Part shown: positions 1 through 6,403 of the stretch, piece after piece
Layout: each line of letters starts with the position of its first letter
Numbering within the stretch: position 1 is the stretch's first letter
Source of the DNA: Nocardioides sp.
Lineage (GTDB): Bacteria > Actinomycetota > Actinomycetes > Propionibacteriales > Nocardioidaceae
Assembly: GCA_003519585.1 (NCBI GenBank)
Contig: DOWL01000082.1
Span: forward strand, 565-18,034
Direction of reading: 5' to 3'
DNA length: 17,470 nucleotides
Program-made: the position numbers and the translations under genes
Notes under the pieces: model-generated
The model's database searches: none
The model's input: the letters and a program-made list of their open reading frames with translations, nothing else
Told to the model about the DNA's origin: nothing

Positions 1-2048
1 CAGAAGGGGCAGCCGACCGCGATCTGGTCGGCACCGGTGCCGACGGCCTCGGTGGTGCGGTTGAGGTTGATCCGCTCGCCGAGGTTCTCCTCCATCCACA
101 TCCGGGCACCGCCGGCGCCACAGCAGAAGGAGCGTTCGGAGTTGCGGGGCATCTCGACGAACTCCGCTCCCGGCAGCACCTGGAGCAGCTCGCGGGGTGG
201 CGCGTAGACGCCGTTGTGCCGGCCGATGTAGCAGGGGTCGTGGTAGGTGATCTTCCGCTGGTGCGCCCCGGCGCCGGACGGGAGCGGGGTGAGCTTGCCC
301 TCGCGGACCAGCCGGTTGAGGAGCTGGGTGTGGTGGACCACCTCCAGCTCGATCCCGAACTCCTTGTATTCGTTCTTGAGCGTGTTGAAGCAGTGTGCGC
401 AGGTGGAGACGACCTTCTTGACCTTGTATTCCTTGAAGGTCTCGATGTTCTGCTGGGCAAGCCCCTGGAAGACGAACTCGTTGCCCGCCCGCCTGGCCTG
501 GTCACCGTTGCAGGTCTCGCCGTTGCCGAGCACCGCGAAGGAGACGCCAGCGGTGTGCAGCAGCTCGGCGACCGCGCGGGTGGTCTTCTTCTGCCGGTCT
601 TCGTACGCCCCGGCGCAGCCGACCCAGAACAGCCACTCCACCTCATCGAGGGACTCGACGTCCTCGCCGACCACGTTGACCGGGAAGTCCAGCCCCTGGG
701 CCCAATCCATCCGGGCGGTGGGCGACATGTTCCACGGGTTGCCCTTGTTTTCCATCCCCTTGAAGAGCTGGTTGAGCTCGGCGGGGAAGTTGGACTCGAC
801 CAACACCTGGTAGCGACGCATGTCGACCACGTGGTCGACATGCTCGATGTCCACCGGGCACTGCTCCACACACGCACCGCAGGTCACGCACGACCACAGC
901 ACATCGGTGTCGATCACGGCGCCACCGGTCGGCTCCCAGGCAGGCCCCTCGGTCTCGCCCACCAATGGCCGCTCGGCCTCCGCCAACACCCCGGAGTCCA
1001 GGGAGCCGCGGCCACTCTCGTCGGTCAGCAGGTAGGGCGCCTTCGCGAACGCGTGGTCGCGGAGGTTCATGATCAGCATCTTGGGAGACAGCGGCTTCTC
1101 GGTGTTCCAAGCCGGACACTGCGACTGGCAGCGGCCACACTCGGTGCAGGTCGCGAAGTCGAGCATCCCCTTCCAGGAGAAGTCCTCGATCGATCCGATC
1201 CCCAACCGGGTGTCCTCGTCGAGATCCTCGATGTCGTCGAGGGTCACCGGTGCCCCGGCCGAGGTCAGCGGCTTGACGGCGCCCAAGGCCTTGGGCTGAC
1301 GCTTGAACAGCACGTTGAGCGGGGCCACGAAGATGTGCAGGTGCTTGGAGTTGAGCACGATCACGAGGAAGGCCAGCATCACCCCGATGTGGAGCAGCAG
1401 CCCCACGCCCTCGAGCACGTCCAACGCGTCGTGGGACAGCCCGTCCAACGCGGAGCCGATCGCGTTGGAGACGAACGCACCGCTGTCGTAGGGCAGGTTG
1501 CCCGCTGCCGAGGCCGCACCCCGGAACAGGAACATCGTCCAGATGACGTTGACGATCATGAAGAGGATCAGCCAGGCCCCACCGAGGTGGGAGCCGGAGA
1601 ACCGGGACTTGCGGCCCAAGGTGTGCGGGTTGTTGCGCAGCCGGATCATCGCGAACGTCGCCAACCCGACCAGGCACATCACCGCGATGAAGTCCTGGAG
1701 GAAGCCGAGCACCTCCCAGTGGCCCACCACCGGGATCGCCCACTCCGGGTTGCGGGTGAACAGGATGCCGAACGCCTCGACGTAGACCGACCCGAGGATC
1801 ACGAACGCCCAGAAGACGAAGAAGTGCGCGGCGCCGGGCACCGACCACTTCAACAGCTTCCGCTGGGCGAAGACCTCAACCACCTGGGACTGCACCGCCC
1901 GGCCCAGCCGGCCGGTCACGCCGGCCACGCGATCCGGGGCCGGCTGACCGCTGGTGATCAACCGGTAGAGGAACCACACCCGCCGGCCGGCCACCGGGAC
2001 CGCCACCAGCAGCATCACCAACCCCACGACCAGCACCCAGGGTTCCAC
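1..2048 (-). CDS. Membrane-anchored iron-sulfur reductase, heterodisulfide-reductase (HdrD/DsrK)-like, Rv0338c type; 3' end cut by window
   Basis: The 682 codons present give a membrane N-terminus with about five hydrophobic segments (near residues 4-20, 72-92, 115-135, 157-175 and 220-240). These resemble a NarI-type quinone-facing subunit. Two classic 4Fe-4S motifs follow: CTECGRCQSQCP at residues 301-312 and CVTCGACVEQCP at 387-398. The C-terminal part has cysteine-rich CCG-type features (GETCNGD, STCAHCF, HDPCYIGRHN, FCCGAGG) and the frame runs off the window at the GCPF(C) motif. The family moves electrons between membrane quinone and cytoplasmic thiol or flavin partners; the mycobacterial homologue is Rv0338c, whose exact substrate is unsettled. 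The GTG start at 2048 is supported by AGGAG at 2054-2058, five bases upstream. The stop codon and perhaps 70-100 further residues lie to the left. Family assignment is confident; the reaction is not. Confidence 0.92.
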   Translation of the reverse strand, partial: MEPWVLVVGLVMLLVAVPVAGRRVWFLYRLITSGQPAPDRVAGVTGRLGRAVQSQVVEVFAQRKLLKWSVPGAAHFFVFWAFVILGSVYVEAFGILFTRNPEWAIPVVGHWEVLGFLQDFIAVMCLVGLATFAMIRLRNNPHTLGRKSRFSGSHLGGAWLILFMIVNVIWTMFLFRGAASAAGNLPYDSGAFVSNAIGSALDGLSHDALDVLEGVGLLLHIGVMLAFLVIVLNSKHLHIFVAPLNVLFKRQPKALGAVKPLTSAGAPVTLDDIEDLDEDTRLGIGSIEDFSWKGMLDFATCTECGRCQSQCPAWNTEKPLSPKMLIMNLRDHAFAKAPYLLTDESGRGSLDSGVLAEAERPLVGETEGPAWEPTGGAVIDTDVLWSCVTCGACVEQCPVDIEHVDHVVDMRRYQVLVESNFPAELNQLFKGMENKGNPWNMSPTARMDWAQGLDFPVNVVGEDVESLDEVEWLFWVGCAGAYEDRQKKTTRAVAELLHTAGVSFAVLGNGETCNGDQARRAGNEFVFQGLAQQNIETFKEYKVKKVVSTCAHCFNTLKNEYKEFGIELEVVHHTQLLNRLVREGKLTPLPSGAGAHQRKITYHDPCYIGRHNGVYAPPRELLQVLPGAEFVEMPRNSERSFCCGAGGARMWMEENLGERINLNRTTEAVGTGADQIAVGCPF

Positions 2049-2141
2049 GTGGCTCCTCTTCTCGACGGTGGCGCACCCGCGTGGCGCCTGCCTCGCGGCA
2101 GCCTACGGGCACCTGCGGACATCTCCCGGACAGTGAGACGA

Positions 2142-2147
2142 ATCCTA
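2142..2147 (-). promoter_or_regulatory. Possible -10 box for the Fe-S reductase gene
   Basis: Read on the minus strand the bases are TAGGAT, a good match to an actinobacterial -10 element, lying about 95 nt upstream of the GTG start at 2048. No convincing -35 hexamer sits 16-18 nt further upstream. This is a pattern match only. Confidence 0.3.
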
Positions 2148-2185
2148 CTTTTCGGTAACCCGACGTCGGCCGGAGGGCAACGAAC

Positions 2186-2204
2186 GTCCCGACCGGTTCG
2201 GGAC
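2186..2204. promoter_or_regulatory. Inverted repeat GTCCCGA-N5-TCGGGAC, candidate operator
   Basis: Two perfect 7-bp arms (2186-2192 and 2198-2204) flank the five bases CCGGT. The position between two divergent genes, with no T-tract on either side, suits a repressor or activator site better than a terminator. It lies upstream of the candidate plus-strand promoter at 2259-2287. The binding protein is unknown. Confidence 0.35.
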
Positions 2205-2258
2205 ACCTGTCTCTGCGATCCGGGACGAGGCATCGCGCACGATCTCGGCGCCGGATCC

Positions 2259-2287
2259 TTTACGGTGACCCGGCGCGAATGCAGACT
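2259..2287 (+). promoter_or_regulatory. Possible promoter of the PrsW-like/C11 operon
   Basis: TTTACG at 2259-2264 and CAGACT at 2282-2287 are separated by 17 nt. They match the sigma70 consensus at about half of the positions. Transcription would begin around 2294, giving a leader of roughly 70 nt before the ATG at 2366. This is weak evidence based on spacing and partial matches. Confidence 0.25.
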
Positions 2288-2365
2288 CAGATCCGCGTCG
2301 GCCCGGTCCGGCGTACCACCTGGGGACTCGGCCCCCCGGACCGCCAGAAAGTGCTGTGACCCGCC

Positions 2366-4309
2366 ATGACCGAGCTCCCGCACGACCCCGCCGTGGCACC
2401 CGAGCTGCCGATGGGTGCCCGGTTCGATCCGGTCACCGGAGCCGAGCTCGTCGGTGCCGGCAGCGGCGCACGCCGGCAGAGCTTCGCGCTCCAGCCCGGC
2501 GAGCCCGTCGCGTCGTTCAACCTGGTCAGCTCGCTGCTGCCGTTGGCCGCCGGGACCGCGCCGCAGACGTACCGCTGGGCGCTCGGCATCGGGATCCTGA
2601 TCCCGGTCGTGGCCGGCGCGCTCGGCTTCCTGGCCTTCGCCTTCGTCGCCGCAGCGCTGGTCGTGCCAGCGGTCTACGTCGTCTACATGTACGACGTCAA
2701 CCAGTGGGAGGACCAGCCGCTCGGCGTGGTCGTCGGAGCCGTTGGCGCCGCGGCCGCCCTGGGCGTGGGATTCACGTTCCTCTGGCACGCCGGACTGCTC
2801 CGCGAGAGCCTCTCTCCGGTCGACTTCGAGGGCAACGGGAGCGGGTTCAGCTGGACCACCTTCCTGGTGCTCGTACTGCTGGTGCCGATCGTGAGCGAGG
2901 TGCTCAAGGAGGTCGGCCCGATCCTGCTGGCCCGGCGCCCCGCCTTCGACGACATGATCGACGGCCTCACCTTCGGAGTCGCCGCGGGCGCGGCGTTCGC
3001 GGCCGCGGAGACGATCGTGGTCAACCGTGGGCTGTTCAGCAGCTTCGGCCAGATGGACTCGCCCAACGCGGGGTTCTGGGTCTCGTTGATCCTGTCGGCC
3101 GCCGTGGTCAAGCCGATCGTGTACGGCGCGGCGACCGGCATCGCGGTCGCCAGCTTCTCCGGCCTCGGGGCGGGGTACGACGGCTTCAAGCCGGCGTACT
3201 TTCGCGGCCTCGCCGAGGCACTGGTCGCGAACGTGCTCTTCCAGGGCGGGCTCTACTTCACCGCTCGGGTCGAGGGCACCACCGGCGCCGTACTCGGCCT
3301 GGTGTGGGGCGCCCTCATCGCCGCGGCACTCGTCGTCCGGCTGCGCTACCTGCTCCACTACGCGGTGCTCGAGGCCGCGCTGGAGGCATCGGCGACCGGA
3401 TCGTCGCTCAAGGACACCGTCCACGGGACGGCGTACTGCCCCTCGTGTGAGATGCCGCTGCTGGTGGGCGCCAACTTCTGCGTCGCGTGCGGTACGTCGG
3501 TCCGCGCGGGCAACAAGGTGGCTCGGGCCCGCAACCGCGCCGAGGACACGGGGTACGCGGACGAGACCGAACTCGCGGCCCCGCCCCCCGGCCGGCCCGC
3601 GCTCGAGCCGACCCCGCCCGGCGTCGCGCCGCGGGACAACAGCGCGACCGCGATCGTGGTCGGCGCGGTGGTGGCGGCGATCCTCCTCGGCGGCGTGATC
3701 GGCCAGCTCGCGGCGGTGGGTGCCTCCGACGACGTCGACGACCGGCCGCCCGCCGACACGGGCATCACCCTCGATCCCGGCTCCGGAGGCGGCGAGCTCG
3801 GCCGCGCACCGGCCGTCCAGTTCGGTCCTGGTGAACGCACCGTCCAGGCCGCCGGCTCCGACAAGATCCTCGACCTCGGCGACGGCGTGCTGATGCTGGT
3901 GCCCAAGGGCTTCCGCATCGACGAGCCCGGTCCGGGCTTCGTGCAGGTCTTCGGCTTCAAGGGGTACTTCTTCGCCTACCTGACGCCGAAGAAGTCCACG
4001 CTCACCAAGCTGATCACCAGCAACCTCACCGGCATCTCGAACATGGGCGTGCAGGATCTCCAGATCACCTCGCCGCAGGCGGTCCAGGTCACGGGCGTGA
4101 AGGGCGCATCGACGCTCCGCTTCCAGGGAGTGCTCGCGACCCAGCAGGGCGGCACGATCCCGGTCGAGGGGTTCGCCTACTACTTCATCCGCAGCAACGG
4201 CACCGGAGCCACCGCCTTCGCGCTCTACGGCAAGGGCGCCCTCAAGCCGAAGTCGAAGCTCGTCAGCGGCTACAACACCATGCTCAACACGCTGGTCAGC
4301 ACGCTCTGA
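2366..4309 (+). CDS. PrsW-like membrane protein with zinc ribbon and extracytoplasmic domain, copy 1
   Basis: The 647-residue protein starts with a cytoplasmic tail (GARFDPVTGAE at 17-27). A multi-helix PrsW-like domain spans about residues 70-345, including the family's acidic loop YDVNQWEDQP at 109-118. A zinc ribbon follows (C358-x2-C361, C372-x2-C375), then a transmembrane helix at about 428-450 and an outside domain at about 495-647. Against Bacillus PrsW, EExxK reads S177-E178-x-x-K181, the second motif keeps E215, but the two usual histidines are replaced by G254 and Q293. The protein is therefore probably not an active protease of the known type; a sensory, scaffold or adaptor role is inferred. 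An in-frame stop at 2357 makes the ATG at 2366 the first possible start, although its ribosome-binding site is poor. A paralogue begins 31 nt downstream, and a secreted C11 peptidase gene follows that. Confidence 0.88.
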   Translation: MTELPHDPAVAPELPMGARFDPVTGAELVGAGSGARRQSFALQPGEPVASFNLVSSLLPLAAGTAPQTYRWALGIGILIPVVAGALGFLAFAFVAAALVVPAVYVVYMYDVNQWEDQPLGVVVGAVGAAAALGVGFTFLWHAGLLRESLSPVDFEGNGSGFSWTTFLVLVLLVPIVSEVLKEVGPILLARRPAFDDMIDGLTFGVAAGAAFAAAETIVVNRGLFSSFGQMDSPNAGFWVSLILSAAVVKPIVYGAATGIAVASFSGLGAGYDGFKPAYFRGLAEALVANVLFQGGLYFTARVEGTTGAVLGLVWGALIAAALVVRLRYLLHYAVLEAALEASATGSSLKDTVHGTAYCPSCEMPLLVGANFCVACGTSVRAGNKVARARNRAEDTGYADETELAAPPPGRPALEPTPPGVAPRDNSATAIVVGAVVAAILLGGVIGQLAAVGASDDVDDRPPADTGITLDPGSGGGELGRAPAVQFGPGERTVQAAGSDKILDLGDGVLMLVPKGFRIDEPGPGFVQVFGFKGYFFAYLTPKKSTLTKLITSNLTGISNMGVQDLQITSPQAVQVTGVKGASTLRFQGVLATQQGGTIPVEGFAYYFIRSNGTGATAFALYGKGALKPKSKLVSGYNTMLNTLVSTL

Positions 4310-4330
4310 CCCGGGCCGGACGACGTCCGC

Positions 4331-4336
4331 AGGAGG
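4331..4336 (+). promoter_or_regulatory. Ribosome-binding site fixing the GTG start of PrsW-like copy 2
   Basis: AGGAGG lies four bases before the GTG at 4341. It is a full match to the anti-Shine-Dalgarno core, much stronger than the site of copy 1. It suggests efficient, independent initiation on the second cistron. Confidence 0.8.
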
Positions 4337-4340
4337 AACC

Positions 4341-6380
4341 GTGACCACGACACCCGAGACACCCGAGACACCCGCCGACGGCGGCATCCCCCTGGCTCCG
4401 CTCGGAGCCCGGTTCGACCCCGTCACCGGCGCAGAGCACAGTGCCGGCGCGGGCGCGGGCGGTGCGCGCAGGCAGAGCTACGCGCTCCAGCCCGGCGAGC
4501 CCGTGGCGTCGTTCAACCTGGTGACCTCCCTGATGCCACTGGCGTCGGGGCGTGCGCCGCAGACCTACCGGTGGGCGCTCGGCGTCGGGATCCTGATCCC
4601 GGTCGTGGCCGGCGCACTCGGCTTCCTGGCCTTCGCGTTCGTCGCGGCGGCTGTGGTCGTGCCAGCGATCTACGTGGTCTACATGTACGACGTCAACCAG
4701 TGGGAGGACGAGCCGCTCGGTGTCGTGCTCGGCGCCGTCGGTCTCGCGGCCGCGCTAGGCGTCGGCTTCACCTTCATCTGGCACGCCGGGATCCTGGGCG
4801 GCGAAGTGTCGCCGGTCGACTTCGACGGGCACGGCACCAGTGGCGTGCGGTGGACCAGCTTGCTGGTGCTCGTGCTGCTGGTGCCGATCGTGAGTGAGGT
4901 GCTCAAGGAGGTCGGGCCGCTGGTGCTGGCCGGCCGGCCAGCGTTCGACGACATGATCGACGGCCTCACCTTCGGAGTCGTGGCCGGCGCGGCGTACGCC
5001 GCCGCGGAGACGATCGTGGTCAACCGTGGGCTGTTCAGCAGCTTCGGGCAGATCGACTCGCCCAACGCGGGGTTCTGGGTCTCGCTGATCCTGTCGGCCG
5101 CGATCGTCAAGCCGATCGTGTACGGCGCGGCGACCGGCATCGCGGTGGCGAGCTTCTCCGGTCTGGGGGCGGGGTACGACGGCTTCAAGCCGGCGTACTT
5201 CCGCGGCCTCGCCGAGGCACTCGCGGCCAACATCGCCTTCCAAGGCGGCCTGTTCTTCGCGGCACGACTCGAAGGCACCACGGGTGCGGTGGTCGGGCTG
5301 GTCTGGGGTGCGCTCATCGCCACGGTCCTGGTGATCCGGCTGCGCTACCTGCTCCACTTCGCGGTGCTCGAGGCAGCCCTCGAGGCTGCGGCCACGGGCT
5401 CCGCGCTCAAGGACACCGCCCACGGGACGGCGTACTGCCCCACCTGTGAGATGCCGCTCATGGTCGGTGCCAACTTCTGTGTCGCGTGCGGCACCTCGGT
5501 CCGCGCCGGCAGCAAGGTGACGAGGGCCCGCAACCGGGTGGACGACACCGTGGCGGCCGAGCCGGAGAAGCCGGCGCTCGACCCGACTCCGCCTGGCGTC
5601 GCTCCGCAGGACACCCAGCGCACTGCCGTGGTGGTCGCCGCGGTCGCGGCCACGATCCTGGTCGCCGGGATCGTCGGTCAGGTGGCGGCCTCCGCGGCCG
5701 CGGAGGGCACGAACCCGCCGACCAGCCCGATCCAGTTGGAGACCCAGCTCGGTCAGGGGCCGACGACCGACGAGCCGCCCGAGCCGGTGACGCCACCGGG
5801 TCCGACCCCCGACCCGTCCGAGGGCGCGAGCCCCGCGGCGTTCACGCTCGCCTCGGAGGGCGACGGCGGTGGCCTCGACTTCTCGGAGGGACCGTCGACC
5901 GGCGTCGACGACGGCCTCGGCTCCAGCAACACGGTCGATCTCGGCGGTGGGTACGGCTTCGAACTGCCCAACGGCTACGAGGTCCAGCAGCAGACCGACG
6001 GCTTCGCGATGGTGTACGGCGACGGAGGCTACTTCTTCGCGATGCTCACGCCGCCGCCGGCGGACATGGAGACGATGGTCACCGATCACCTGACCGGACT
6101 GCAGGGGCTCGGCATCCAGGACCTGGCGATCAGCGACCCCGAGGCGGTGCAGATCCCCAGCTCCGCCGTGGTGCAGTGCGTGATGCTCGGCTACCAGGGC
6201 ATGCTCGCGACGCAGCAAGGTGGCGCGCTGCCGGTCGAAGGCTTCGCCTACTACTTCCTGACCCAGGACGGGACCGGCGTCACCGCCTTCGCGCTCTACC
6301 AACAGGGCTCGATCACCGAGGACAGCCCGATCATCGAGGGCTACAACACGATGCTCAACACGTTGGTCGGCTCGTTCTGA
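4341..6380 (+). CDS. PrsW-like membrane protein with zinc ribbon and extracytoplasmic domain, copy 2
   Basis: This 679-residue tandem paralogue of the preceding gene has the same architecture. It has a cytoplasmic tail with a short TPETPE repeat, a PrsW-like domain at about 78-355, a zinc ribbon (C366, C369, C380, C383), a membrane helix at about 428-450, a Pro/Thr/Glu-rich linker at about 456-500, and an outside domain at about 530-679 ending GYNTMLNTLVGSF. The linker is far longer than in copy 1. The catalytic motif changes are shared: S185 replaces the first Glu, E186, K189 and E223 remain, and G262 and Q301 stand where PrsW has His. The two proteins are nearly identical across the membrane core and much less so outside it. 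They could form a heteromeric pair, but this is inference. The gene belongs to an operon with the C11 peptidase, whose start lies 23 nt after this stop. Confidence 0.9.
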   Translation: MTTTPETPETPADGGIPLAPLGARFDPVTGAEHSAGAGAGGARRQSYALQPGEPVASFNLVTSLMPLASGRAPQTYRWALGVGILIPVVAGALGFLAFAFVAAAVVVPAIYVVYMYDVNQWEDEPLGVVLGAVGLAAALGVGFTFIWHAGILGGEVSPVDFDGHGTSGVRWTSLLVLVLLVPIVSEVLKEVGPLVLAGRPAFDDMIDGLTFGVVAGAAYAAAETIVVNRGLFSSFGQIDSPNAGFWVSLILSAAIVKPIVYGAATGIAVASFSGLGAGYDGFKPAYFRGLAEALAANIAFQGGLFFAARLEGTTGAVVGLVWGALIATVLVIRLRYLLHFAVLEAALEAAATGSALKDTAHGTAYCPTCEMPLMVGANFCVACGTSVRAGSKVTRARNRVDDTVAAEPEKPALDPTPPGVAPQDTQRTAVVVAAVAATILVAGIVGQVAASAAAEGTNPPTSPIQLETQLGQGPTTDEPPEPVTPPGPTPDPSEGASPAAFTLASEGDGGGLDFSEGPSTGVDDGLGSSNTVDLGGGYGFELPNGYEVQQQTDGFAMVYGDGGYFFAMLTPPPADMETMVTDHLTGLQGLGIQDLAISDPEAVQIPSSAVVQCVMLGYQGMLATQQGGALPVEGFAYYFLTQDGTGVTAFALYQQGSITEDSPIIEGYNTMLNTLVGSF

Positions 6381-6392
6381 GCCGTCTGTATC

Positions 6393-6398
6393 AAGGAG
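6393..6398 (+). promoter_or_regulatory. Ribosome-binding site fixing the start of the C11 peptidase
   Basis: AAGGAG lies five bases before GTG 6404. The reading frame is open far upstream, to 5486, but that part overlaps PrsW-like copy 2 and codes for low-complexity Arg-rich sequence. This site decides the true start. Confidence 0.8.
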
Positions 6399-6403
6399 AT
6401 CTG

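Larger units (their letters stand above)
2049..2365. other. Divergent intergenic region (317 bp)
   Basis: This stretch separates the minus-strand Fe-S reductase from the plus-strand PrsW-like operon, so it must carry promoters for both. I see no coding region of its own. It contains an inverted repeat at 2186-2204, a perfect 10-bp palindrome CCGACGTCGG at 2160-2169, a small hairpin CTGCC-TCGC-GGCAG at 2088-2101 in the reductase leader, and weak promoter-like hexamers on both strands. Confidence 0.7.

Noticed and set aside
216..2369. 717-codon plus-strand open frame opposite the Fe-S reductase
   Set aside because: It codes for His/Asp/Gly/Val-rich low-complexity sequence typical of antisense shadows in high-GC DNA, while the minus strand encodes clear Fe-S motifs.
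2015..4426. 803-codon minus-strand frame across PrsW-like copy 1
   Set aside because: Its composition is Arg/Asp/Glu/Gly-rich without motifs. The plus strand carries a conserved paralogous protein.
4755..6302. 515-codon minus-strand frame opposite PrsW-like copy 2
   Set aside because: It is an antisense shadow with the same His/Arg/Gly-rich composition and no domain.
5486..6403. Upstream extension of the C11 peptidase frame
   Set aside because: It overlaps copy 2 in another frame and is Arg-rich. The ribosome-binding site at 6393-6398 and the signal peptide fix the start at 6404.
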